Source: Microvirga ossetica (GTDB lineage: Bacteria > Pseudomonadota > Alphaproteobacteria > Rhizobiales > Beijerinckiaceae). Taken from it: DNA of 64,000 nt. Below are positions 54,306 through 62,160 of the stretch, one piece after another. Positions within the stretch are counted from its first letter, which is position 1, and every line of letters begins with the position of its first letter. The stretch lies in assembly GCF_002741015.1 (NCBI RefSeq), contig NZ_CP016616.1, positions 231,501 to 295,500 of the forward strand, given 5' to 3'. The position numbers and the translations under genes are program-made. A model generated the notes under the pieces. It saw nothing but the letters and a program-made list of their open reading frames with translations. It was not told the origin of the DNA and did no database searches.

Positions 54306-54719
54306 CTAAGGCGTTCTCTTGGAATTAATCTTCTGGCGCGTCGGCTGCGACGTGTTGGCCGGAAGCCGGACCGGCTCCGGCGGCGGCGTTTTGCCGAGTT
54401 CCGCAGCCGCGGCGCCGGCGGCCTCATTCTGGGTACGGAGGGCATCGAGCTCCGCCTCCGCAGCCTTGATCTCATCGGCCGTGCGCGCCGGCGTTGGGCG
54501 GCCCGGAGCCGGAGTGCCGATGGGCATGTACTCCAGGTTGGCCGGCCTGGAGCGGGCGACGAAGTCGGGCGACGTCGCCAATTGCGGGCCCGCCCCCACG
54601 GAGGTCGCCACATCCCGGATAGGATTGAAGCTGCCGTTGCAACCGGCAATGCCGGACGCCGCCAGCATCGCGAGGGCAATAGCGGAACTGCGGCGGATCG
54701 AAAGAAGCGTCATACGCAT
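54306..54719 (-). CDS. Hypothetical lipoprotein
   Basis: 137 residues. Signal peptide with lipobox (SSAIALAMLAASGIAGC), then a polar mature part. The middle has a helical stretch TADEIKAAEAELDALRTQNEAAGAAAAELG, which could form a short coil; the tail is proline-rich. Similar small lipoproteins occur near phaC in related bacteria, with no known function. Start ATG 54719, or 54713. Confidence 0.8.
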   Translation of the reverse strand: MRMTLLSIRRSSAIALAMLAASGIAGCNGSFNPIRDVATSVGAGPQLATSPDFVARSRPANLEYMPIGTPAPGRPTPARTADEIKAAEAELDALRTQNEAAGAAAAELGKTPPPEPVRLPANTSQPTRQKINSKRTP

Positions 54720-54830
54720 TGTGATACCTAAGAGCTGCAACTTGACGCTGGCATATCCGACAGGTCGAACGTTAAGATGTCGGAAATGCGGCTTGCGGGC
54801 AATGCTGCTGCGATAGAGGGAGTTCGCCTT

Positions 54831-56630
54831 ATGGACAAGCCATACGGTGAGGAGAAGCTTCAATCCTCCACCCCGGATTTCGAAGAGCTCTCCCGCAACA
54901 TGGCCCGCTTCATCGAGGGAGCAGGCAAGGCTGCCGCGGCCTACCTCAAGCCCGTCCAGGAGGGCCAGCCGCCGGCCTCGAGCGATGCCTCCGAAGCGCT
55001 CAAATCCCTCGGCCGGGTGGCCGAAGTGTGGATGAGCGACCCGCAGCGGGCCTTCGAGGCGCAATCCCGCCTCGGCAGCCAATTCCTGAATCTTTGGGCC
55101 TCCACCCTGAAACGGGCACAAGGCGAATCCGCCGAACCGGTGGCCGAGCCCGAACCCAGGGATAACCGCTTCAAGGACCCGGAATGGTCCGACAATCCCG
55201 TCTTCGACTTCCTGAAGCAGGCTTACCTGATCTCCTCGCGCTGGGCGGAGGATCTTGTGGAGGACGCAAACGGGCTCGACGAGCGCACGCGTCACAAGGC
55301 GCAATTCTATCTCAAGCAGATTTCAAGCGCGCTCTCGCCCTCGAACTTCCTCCTGACAAATCCCGAGCTCATCCGGGAGACGTTGCGGGAGAACGGCGCC
55401 AATCTCGTGCGCGGCATGGCGATGCTCGCCGAGGACATCGAAGCGGGCCGCGGCGAGCTGAGGATCCGCCAGTCTGATCCGAGCAACTTCAAGGTCGGCG
55501 TAAACATCGCCACCACGCCCGGAAAGGTGGTCTTTCGCAACGATCTGATCGAGCTGCTCCAATATTCTCCCGTGACGGAGAAGGTGCTGAAGCGGCCGCT
55601 TCTGATCGTGCCGCCCTGGATCAACAAGTTCTATATCCTCGATCTCAACCCGGAAAAGAGCTTCATCCGCTGGGCGGTCTCGCAGGGGCTGACCGTGTTC
55701 TGCATCTCCTGGATCAACCCGGCCGAGCAGCATGCGGAGATGGGTTTCGAGCATTACATGCAGGACGGCATCTTCGCGGCGCTCGATGCCATCGAACAGG
55801 CGACCGGCGAAAAGAAGGTGACAGCCATCGGCTATTGCGTCGGCGGCACCCTGCTTGCCACCACGCTGGCCTACATGGCGGCCAAGAAGGACAAGCGCAT
55901 CGACAGCGCCACATTCTTCACCGCGCAGGTCGACTTCACCCATGCCGGCGACCTCAAGGTCTTTGCCGGCGAAGAGGAGGTTCGCAGTCTCGAAGCCGTC
56001 ATGAAGCAGCGGGGTTATCTCGAAGGCTCGCGCATGGCCAACGCCTTCAACATGCTGCGTCCCAACGACCTGATCTGGCCTTACGTGGTCAATGTCTACA
56101 TGAAGGGCCAGTCGCCCTTCCCGTTCGACCTGCTCTACTGGAACGCGGACTCGACCCGCATGCCGGCCGCCAACCACGCCTTCTATCTGCGCAACTGCTA
56201 CCTCGAGAACAGGCTCGCGAAAGGCGAGATGGAGCTTGCGGGCGTGACGCTGGATCTGAAGAAGGTCAAGGTGCCGATCTTCAACCTTGCGACGAAGGAA
56301 GACCACATCGCCCCTGCCCGCTCCGTGTTCCTCGGCTCGAAAGCCTTCGGCGGGCCGGTCGACTACGTTCTGGCGGGATCAGGGCACATCGCCGGCGTCG
56401 TCAACTCGCCGAGCAAGCCGAAATACCAATTCTGGACCGGCGGCCCGGTGACAGACGAACTGGAAGACTGGATGAAGAACGCGACCGAGACGGCGGGCTC
56501 CTGGTGGCCGTACTGGTTAGAATGGATCAAGGCCCACGCTCCCCGCATGGTGGCAGCGCGGAAGCCGGGAGGCGGCAAGCTGAAGCCGCTCGGGGATGCG
56601 CCGGGCACTTACGTTCTGACGAAGTCGTAA
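54831..56630 (+). CDS. phaC: Class I poly(3-hydroxyalkanoate) synthase
   Basis: 599 residues. The synthase box is GYCVGG with catalytic Cys336; Asp491 (EDHIAP) and His519 (GHIAGVV) complete the triad. The N-terminal ~100 residues are the regulatory domain and the PhaC/PhaB N-terminal motif ([16 protein letters not shown]) is intact. It polymerises hydroxyacyl-CoA on granules. GAGGGAG before ATG 54831 decides the start over 54777. Diverges from the lipoprotein gene. A terminator follows. Confidence 0.95.
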   Translation: MDKPYGEEKLQSSTPDFEELSRNMARFIEGAGKAAAAYLKPVQEGQPPASSDASEALKSLGRVAEVWMSDPQRAFEAQSRLGSQFLNLWASTLKRAQGESAEPVAEPEPRDNRFKDPEWSDNPVFDFLKQAYLISSRWAEDLVEDANGLDERTRHKAQFYLKQISSALSPSNFLLTNPELIRETLRENGANLVRGMAMLAEDIEAGRGELRIRQSDPSNFKVGVNIATTPGKVVFRNDLIELLQYSPVTEKVLKRPLLIVPPWINKFYILDLNPEKSFIRWAVSQGLTVFCISWINPAEQHAEMGFEHYMQDGIFAALDAIEQATGEKKVTAIGYCVGGTLLATTLAYMAAKKDKRIDSATFFTAQVDFTHAGDLKVFAGEEEVRSLEAVMKQRGYLEGSRMANAFNMLRPNDLIWPYVVNVYMKGQSPFPFDLLYWNADSTRMPAANHAFYLRNCYLENRLAKGEMELAGVTLDLKKVKVPIFNLATKEDHIAPARSVFLGSKAFGGPVDYVLAGSGHIAGVVNSPSKPKYQFWTGGPVTDELEDWMKNATETAGSWWPYWLEWIKAHAPRMVAARKPGGGKLKPLGDAPGTYVLTKS

Positions 56631-56659
56631 AGCGCTCCCTTTCGGACAAAGCCAAAAGA

Positions 56660-56694
56660 AAAAGGCCGGCGCGATGCCGGCCTTCTCCATTTTT
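56660..56694. terminator. Bidirectional terminator between phaC and the FadL-type gene
   Basis: AAGGCCGGC-GCGAT-GCCGGCCTT with T-rich sequence on the right (CCATTTTT) and an A-run on the left (AAAAGAAAAA), so it can act for both convergent genes. Confidence 0.88.
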
Positions 56695-56710
56695 CGGATC
56701 GTGGAGACGA

Positions 56711-58018
56711 TCAGTACTTGCGCACGATCGGAGCAGCCGGGATGGCGACCTTCGGATCGTCCCAGCGATAGCGCACGGCAGCCGAGACGATGTCGACTGC
56801 GGAATCGACGTCGGCGAGGAAGGGCAGCCCCTCGAAATCCTGCTGTCCGGGAACGATGCGGATATCGCCTTCGCTCGCGAAGATATGCGAGTAGGCGACG
56901 TCGAACGACAGCTTGTCGTTCCACTGATAGGTCGCGCCGATCGACGCCCAGATGCGATTGCTGTCGGGCAGGCGGGTAGAGCGGACGCGCGTGTCGATCG
57001 GCGAGTCCTCGTAGGCCACGCCGGCGCGCACGGTCAGCTGGTCGTTCAGCTTGTAGTCGAAGCCGAGGGAGTAGAAATAGCCGTCGTCGTAGTTGAGCGG
57101 CAGATCCGTGACCACGCGGCCGCCGGGTCCGATGACGAGCGGCGTCTTCAGAACGCTCCAGTTCGTCCACTCGAAGCCGGCATGCACGGTCAAAGCGGGC
57201 GTGAAGGCGTGCGAAATGCCGACGGTGACCTGGTCCGGCGTTGTCAGGTCGGCGGTGATCGGAACCTGCGCGGCGATGGGAGCGAGAACGCCCGCCGGAG
57301 CTGTAACGGTTCCCTCGAGCTCGTGGTCGATCCGCGAGCGGTAGCCGATACCGATCGTGGTGCCGACGAACGGCGTCAGGGTGACACCGGCCGTGAAGCC
57401 GAAGCCGGTGTTGTCGCCGTCGAGAATGACGCTCGGGGCGCCCGGCGTGATGCCGGCGGCGCGCTTGAGACGGATGTCGAAATACTGCAGCGACGGACCG
57501 GCCGCGACCGACAGCCAATCATTGATCTTGATGCCGAGGACGGGGTTCAGGTTCACCGAGAAGATCCTGGACGAACGCGAATAGAGCTGGCCCGACCAGG
57601 TTTCGCGCGGATCCGTCACGAGGCCGTAGGGCGAGGTGGCCGACAGACCGACCCAGAACATGTCGTTGAGCTGGTAGGAATAGTAGCTGGACGCGAGGAT
57701 GGCATCCTGACCGATGTCGCCGGAGCCGCCGAGCGCGAAGGTCGGGACGGAGGGCAGCGGGTTGATGTCGACCCGCGGGATGATCAGCGAGGCATGGCCC
57801 TCGCTCCAAACGCCCGGCATCATCGTGATGACGGCCGGGTTCCAGAACATCGAGGACAGATAGCCCGAACCGGACGCGGCACCGGCGAAGGAATATCCCT
57901 GAGCCGTGGCGCTCTGCTCACGGAGGGCGAAGCCACCGGCCTGCGCGCCGCCCTGCGCGGCGATGAGCGCTGCAAGGGAGACCGCAGCCAGGGACAAAGA
58001 ACGAGAGAGATGACTCAT
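56711..58018 (-). CDS. OmpP1/FadL family outer membrane porin
   Basis: 435 residues with a signal peptide (SLAAVSLAALIAAQGGAQA) and a beta-barrel. The mature N-terminus GGFALREQSATAQGYSFAGAASGSGYLSSMFWNPAVI is the FadL plug and NPA motif. FadL proteins carry long-chain fatty acids and other hydrophobic compounds across the outer membrane. It faces phaC tail to tail, so a link with fatty acid supply for PHA is tempting but not shown. Ends with the aromatic/charged VRKY. Confidence 0.93.
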   Translation of the reverse strand: MSHLSRSLSLAAVSLAALIAAQGGAQAGGFALREQSATAQGYSFAGAASGSGYLSSMFWNPAVITMMPGVWSEGHASLIIPRVDINPLPSVPTFALGGSGDIGQDAILASSYYSYQLNDMFWVGLSATSPYGLVTDPRETWSGQLYSRSSRIFSVNLNPVLGIKINDWLSVAAGPSLQYFDIRLKRAAGITPGAPSVILDGDNTGFGFTAGVTLTPFVGTTIGIGYRSRIDHELEGTVTAPAGVLAPIAAQVPITADLTTPDQVTVGISHAFTPALTVHAGFEWTNWSVLKTPLVIGPGGRVVTDLPLNYDDGYFYSLGFDYKLNDQLTVRAGVAYEDSPIDTRVRSTRLPDSNRIWASIGATYQWNDKLSFDVAYSHIFASEGDIRIVPGQQDFEGLPFLADVDSAVDIVSAAVRYRWDDPKVAIPAAPIVRKY

Positions 58019-58401
58019 GGAGGGTTTCCTGCCCTTATGCTTCTTGTGCGGGAGAATCCCGCTCTGGCTGCAATGTGCCAATGCTTAATTTTGGCCGCAA
58101 TCTCTTCATTAGGCTCGGGCGAGGCATTAAAATTGTCTAAAAGCCAAGCTTCGTTACTTTGTTCAACTTAAAAATACTTTGTTACTTTTGAGCAGTCGCA
58201 CAGCATCTGCAAAAGGTTCATATGTAAACCGATGTATAGTTGGCTTTCGACTTGGATTTGGCAAAAGCCCAGCGAGACGTGGAAATTCGTCCTTTTGTGC
58301 GCGCTCGTGGCATAACGGCAACATATTTGCGTCAAGAACATGCATTGTAGCGGGGCGCATTCGCGCCAATTATGCCCATGCCGCAACGAGAGGAGCGCTT
58401 G
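58019..58401. other. Intergenic region, AT-rich
   Basis: 383 bp between divergent genes. From about 58085 it is AT-rich with direct words such as TTACTTTGTT and TTTGTTACTTTT near 58150-58195. It should contain promoters for both genes; no gene is convincing. Confidence 0.5.
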
Positions 58402-59286
58402 ATGAAGCTGGTGAGATTTGGGGCAGCCGGACAGGAGAAGCCCGGGCTGGTGGATTCCCAAGGACAGATTCGCGACCTATCCGGTCTGGTTCCCGACATT
58501 GCCGGAAAGAGCCTGTCTGCCGAGACCCTCGATCGCATCCGCCAGACCGACCCCGGTAGCCTCCCCCTCGCCCCGTCGGGGCAGCGCCTGGGAGCCTGCG
58601 TCGGACAGGTGCGCAATTTCATCGCCATCGGCCTGAACTATGCGGATCACGCCGCCGAGACCGGCGCTGCGATCCCGGCAGAGCCGATCGTCTTCAACAA
58701 GGCTCCGTCCTGCATCGTCGGCGCCAACGACGACGTCGTCATCCCGCGCGGGTCGCAGAAGACCGACTGGGAGGTGGAGCTGGCCATCGTCATCGGCGAG
58801 CGCGCCTCCTATATCGGCGCCAACGAAGCGCTGGATTTCATCGCCGGCTACTGCGTCTGCAACGACGTGTCGGAGCGCGAATACCAGCTCGAGCGCGGCG
58901 GCACCTGGACCAAGGGCAAGGGCTGCCCGACCTTCGGCCCGCTCGGCCCCTGGCTCGTCACCAAGGACGAGATCCCCGATCCGCAGAACCTGTCCATGTG
59001 GCTCGACCTGAACGGCGAGCGCGTGCAGGACGGCTCGACGAAGACCATGATCTTCAACGTCGCGCAGATCGTCTCCTACCTCTCGCACTTCATGATCCTG
59101 GAGCCCGGCGACGTCATCACCACCGGCACCCCGCCCGGCGTCGGCATGGCCATGAAGCCCGCGCGCTTCCTCAAGGCCGGAGACGTGGTGTTACTCGGCA
59201 TCGAGGGCCTCGGCGAGCAGCGCCAGCGCTTCGTCGCCTTCGAGGGGCATCAGGTGGACGCCAGCAAGAGCTGGAAGGGGCACTGA
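58402..59286 (+). CDS. Fumarylacetoacetate hydrolase family protein
   Basis: 294 residues. The FAH domain runs from about residue 75; acid ligands are in WEVELAIVIGE and the YCVCNDVSEREYQ loop, with TGTPPGVGMAM near the end. The N-terminus MKLVRFGAAGQEKPGLVDSQGQIRDLS is the signature of a group that includes 2,4-diketo-3-deoxy-L-fuconate hydrolase and ureidoglycolate lyase-named proteins, so the exact substrate is open. GAGGAG precedes the ATG. No sugar pathway genes are adjacent. Confidence 0.9.
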   Translation: MKLVRFGAAGQEKPGLVDSQGQIRDLSGLVPDIAGKSLSAETLDRIRQTDPGSLPLAPSGQRLGACVGQVRNFIAIGLNYADHAAETGAAIPAEPIVFNKAPSCIVGANDDVVIPRGSQKTDWEVELAIVIGERASYIGANEALDFIAGYCVCNDVSEREYQLERGGTWTKGKGCPTFGPLGPWLVTKDEIPDPQNLSMWLDLNGERVQDGSTKTMIFNVAQIVSYLSHFMILEPGDVITTGTPPGVGMAMKPARFLKAGDVVLLGIEGLGEQRQRFVAFEGHQVDASKSWKGH

Positions 59287-59347
59287 GGCGCCCCTGGCGT
59301 CATGGCCGGCCTTGTGCCGGCCATCCGTACATTTGAACCAAACATTA

Positions 59348-59450
59348 CCTCATCCTGAGGAGCTGCTGAAAGCAGCGTCTCGAAGGAGGATCCATTGCTC
59401 TCTGGAATCTCCTTCGAGACGGTCGCTCTGCGACCTCCTCAGGATGAGGG
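59348..59450. repeat. Large palindromic element (CTCATCCTGAGGAG type)
   Basis: CTCATCCTGAGGAG at 59349-59362 pairs with CTCCTCAGGATGAG at 59436-59449; inside, GCGTCTCGAAGGAG pairs with CTCCTTCGAGACGGTC. This type is common between genes in Rhizobiales. A shorter palindrome GTCATGGCCGGCCTTGTGCCGGCCATCC lies at 59300-59328. Confidence 0.88.
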
Positions 59451-59513
59451 GGAGAGAGTGTGGAAACGAAATCCCCGGGACAAGCCTGGGGATGACGTCG
59501 GAAAGCACTAATC

Positions 59514-60482
59514 TCAGATCAGACCCAGCATGAGCTGGATGTTCTGCACCGCAGCACCCGAGGCGCCTTTGCCGAGATTGTCGAGGCGGGCGACCAGCAG
59601 GGCGTGGTTGTAGCTGTCGTGCTTGAACACGAAGAGCTCCAGCCGGTCCGTGTCGTTGAGCGCCTCAGGCTCGATCCGCTCGATCCTCTTGCTGTCCCTG
59701 ATGCTCGGGATCACGCTCACGAGCCCGCCGGCCTTGTAGTGCCCCAGCAGCGCCGCCTCGAGATCCGCTGCCTTCGGCTTGCCGGGCAGCAGATCGAGAT
59801 GAAGCGGCACGCTCACAAGCATGCCCTGCCGAAAATTGCCCACCGAGGGGATGAAGATCGGCCGCCGGGTCAGCCCGGTATATTTCTGCAGCTCGGGCAC
59901 GTGCTTGTGCTCGAAGCCGAGGCCATAGAGCTCAAAAGACGGCGCCGTGCCGGCCTCGTAGGCCTCGATCATCGAGCGCCCGCCACCGCTATAGCCGCTG
60001 ACCGCATTCACGCTGATCGGGTAATCGGCGGGGATCAGCCCGGCATCCACCAGCGGCCGGATGAGGGCGATGGCGCCGGTCGGATAGCAGCCGGGATTGG
60101 CGACCCTATCGGCGTTGGCGACGGCATTGCGCTGAGCCGGCTCCAGCTCGGCAAAGCCATATTCCCAACCGGGGCTGACCCGGTGCGCCGTGCTGGCATC
60201 GAGAATGCGGGGCTTGTGGCCGCGCAAGTCCTCCACGAGGCTTACGGTCTCCCGGGCCGCGTCGTCATGAAGGCAGAGCACCACGAGATCGACCTCGGCC
60301 AGGATCTCCCGCTTGGCGGCGGGATCCTTGCGCCGCTCCGGGTCGATGCTCCGGATCGCGACGCCGGGAACGTCCATCAGGCGCTCGCGGATGCCGAGGC
60401 CGGTCGTGCCCGCCTCGCCGTCGATGAAGACGGTCTTCGTCTTGAGGCCAGAGCCTGAGGATCTGTCGAGGGTCGCGGTCAT
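59514..60482 (-). CDS. argC: N-acetyl-gamma-glutamyl-phosphate reductase
   Basis: 322 residues, the shorter ArgC type. NADP-binding [17 protein letters not shown], catalytic cysteine in [10 protein letters not shown] and histidine region GFEHKHVPE. It reduces N-acetylglutamyl phosphate to the semialdehyde in arginine synthesis. The start is ATG 60482; its first ~14 residues ([14 protein letters not shown]) are an extra tail compared with many ArgC and could be skipped. Terminators separate it from the upstream ribosomal genes. Confidence 0.94.
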   Translation of the reverse strand: MTATLDRSSGSGLKTKTVFIDGEAGTTGLGIRERLMDVPGVAIRSIDPERRKDPAAKREILAEVDLVVLCLHDDAARETVSLVEDLRGHKPRILDASTAHRVSPGWEYGFAELEPAQRNAVANADRVANPGCYPTGAIALIRPLVDAGLIPADYPISVNAVSGYSGGGRSMIEAYEAGTAPSFELYGLGFEHKHVPELQKYTGLTRRPIFIPSVGNFRQGMLVSVPLHLDLLPGKPKAADLEAALLGHYKAGGLVSVIPSIRDSKRIERIEPEALNDTDRLELFVFKHDSYNHALLVARLDNLGKGASGAAVQNIQLMLGLI

Positions 60483-60549
60483 GGTCGATCCATTTTTGTC
60501 GTCGGGTCTGAGATAGGGCGAAACGCCCAAGGCCCACAAGGTTTCAGAA

Positions 60550-60578
60550 AAACAAAAGCCGCGCAGAGGGCGCGGCTT
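60550..60578 (-). terminator. Terminator upstream of argC, minus strand
   Basis: On the minus strand GCCGCGC-CCTCT-GCGCGGC is followed by TTTTGTTTTT. It would stop transcripts arriving from the rplM-rpsI side. Confidence 0.8.
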
Positions 60579-60782
60579 GCAAGACGGACGGACGGGCAGC
60601 CGTCATCGCAGGCGCGCGGGCGCGGCGAAGGGGCGACGTCGGATGTCTGAAACGATGAACATGCTGGATCTATGCGGCGAGACGGCTCGGCTTGTCAAGA
60701 AACGTCGCGGGCCCCGATGCGGTGGCCCGCGCACTCTCCCTGTGGAGCGGGGGCGGAAGAGGAGCGCCTGGCATGGATGTGA

Positions 60783-60809
60783 AAAGGGCGGCCCGAGGAC
60801 CGCCCTTTC
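60783..60809 (-). terminator. Terminator after rpsI
   Basis: On the minus strand AAAGGGCGG-TCCTCGGG-CCGCCCTTT followed by T-rich sequence, 23 bases after the rpsI stop. Confidence 0.85.
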
Positions 60810-60831
60810 CGAAAACCTGCTTGAAGGAGCC

Positions 60832-61308
60832 TTAGCGCTTCGAGAACTGGAAGCTGCGGCGGGCCTTCTTCCTGCCGTACTTCTTACGCTCGACGACGCG
60901 CGGATCGCGGGTCAGGAAGCCTTCCTTCTTGAGCGGGCCGCGAAGCTCCGGCTCATAGTAGGTCAGCGCCTTGGAGAGGCCGTGACGGACCGCGCCGGCC
61001 TGGCCGGAGAGACCGCCGCCGTCGACGTTGACGGTGATGTCGTACTGGCCGTCGCGCTGGGCGACCTGCAGCGGCTGCGACAGGATCAGGCGCAGCACGG
61101 GGCGGGCGAAGTACACCTCGACCGGGCGGCCGTTGATCACGATCTTGCCGGAGCCGGGCTTGATCCACACGCGGGCGACTGCGTCCTTGCGCTTGCCGGT
61201 GGCATAGGCGCGGCCGAGCGAGTCGAGCTTCTGGACATGCTTCGGAGCTTCCGGAGCGGCGGTCTGGGCGTTCTGGCCCAGATCGGCGAGAGACTGGAGG
61301 GTCGCCAT
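60832..61308 (-). CDS. rpsI: 30S ribosomal protein S9
   Basis: 158 residues. The conserved core [29 protein letters not shown] and the C-terminal basic tail [20 protein letters not shown] with the terminal KR reaching toward the P site are present. The first 30 residues ([15 protein letters not shown]...) are an alphaproteobacterial extension. It follows rplM by two bases, the usual pair. Confidence 0.97.
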   Translation of the reverse strand: MATLQSLADLGQNAQTAAPEAPKHVQKLDSLGRAYATGKRKDAVARVWIKPGSGKIVINGRPVEVYFARPVLRLILSQPLQVAQRDGQYDITVNVDGGGLSGQAGAVRHGLSKALTYYEPELRGPLKKEGFLTRDPRVVERKKYGRKKARRSFQFSKR

Positions 61309-61310
61309 GA

Positions 61311-61775
61311 TTAAGCTCTCACGTTCTTGCGGTTGAGGGCAGCGACATCCAGCACTTCCGGCTGCTGAGCGGTATGCGGATGCTCAGCGCTTCCGTAGAC
61401 GCGCAGGTTGCCCATGATCTGGCGGAAAAGCGGGCCGCGGGGGAGCATGCGCTCCACAGCCTTCTCGACCACGCGCTCGGGGAAGCGACCATCGAGAATG
61501 AAGCGCGCGGTGCGCTCCTTGATGCCGCCCGGATAGCCGGTGTGGTGATAGTACACCTTCTGCTCGCGCTTGCGGCCGGTGAACACCACCTTATCGGCGT
61601 TGATGACGATGACATTGTCGCCGCAGTCGACGTGGGGCGTATAGCTCGCCTTGTGCTTGCCACGCAGACGCATGGCAACGATCGAAGCGAGACGGCCAAC
61701 GACGAGACCTTTCGCGTCGATGACAACCCACTTCTTCTCGACCTCGGCGGGCTTCAGCGAAGTCGTAATCTTCAT
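61311..61775 (-). CDS. rplM: 50S ribosomal protein L13
   Basis: 154 residues, exactly the expected size in alphaproteobacteria. Core motifs [32 protein letters not shown] and [25 protein letters not shown] 61775 is chosen; the listed longer frame starts five codons upstream. First gene of the rplM-rpsI operon. Confidence 0.97.
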   Translation of the reverse strand: MKITTSLKPAEVEKKWVVIDAKGLVVGRLASIVAMRLRGKHKASYTPHVDCGDNVIVINADKVVFTGRKREQKVYYHHTGYPGGIKERTARFILDGRFPERVVEKAVERMLPRGPLFRQIMGNLRVYGSAEHPHTAQQPEVLDVAALNRKNVRA

Positions 61776-61826
61776 TGCGCTGGTTCCCAATAGAGCCTTC
61801 CGGCTCAGGTTCTGAAAAACGACAAA

Positions 61827-61845
61827 CCGCCGCGAGATGCGGCGG
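61827..61845 (-). promoter_or_regulatory. Hairpin in the rplM leader
   Basis: CCGCCGC-GAGAT-GCGGCGG, 7 bp perfect stem about 50 bases upstream of the rplM start on the transcribed side. In other bacteria L13 or S9 operons are autoregulated through leader structures, but no alphaproteobacterial consensus is known to me, so this is only a candidate. Confidence 0.4.
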
Positions 61846-62160
61846 CGAGTGAGGGGTGTTTAGTGATTTTGTCAGCGCAAGTCAATATAAGAGAGACAGA
61901 CAAGCAGTATGGAATTTCCATTAAAAAACAGATGCTTAATTAATAGTGGTATTTTAATACCGTATATGAGGTAATTCAATACCTCATATAAACGGGTGTT
62001 CAGTCGCCCGGGTTCCGCTCATTGCAGGCGTGACAGGAAAAGTCGCGGGACCTGCCTTGGGGGCGGGAGCGATCATAGAAGCATGGCGCCCGAGCAAGAT
62101 ACGTAGTAACATACCCTAACGAGAATTGAATCTCGGCGGCCTGACTACGGGGGATGGGCC
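61846..62160. other. Intergenic region with AT-rich palindrome
   Basis: 315 bp between divergent genes. It is AT-rich around 61870-61990 and contains an 11-bp perfect inverted repeat TATATGAGGTA (61963-61973) with TACCTCATATA (61980-61990), six-base loop. This could be an operator or a terminator of little strength. No gene seen. Confidence 0.6.

Noticed and set aside
58179..58559. 126-codon plus-strand frame ahead of the FAH-family gene
   Set aside because: It overlaps the better-supported gene in another frame and is Arg/Ser/Gly-rich without a motif.
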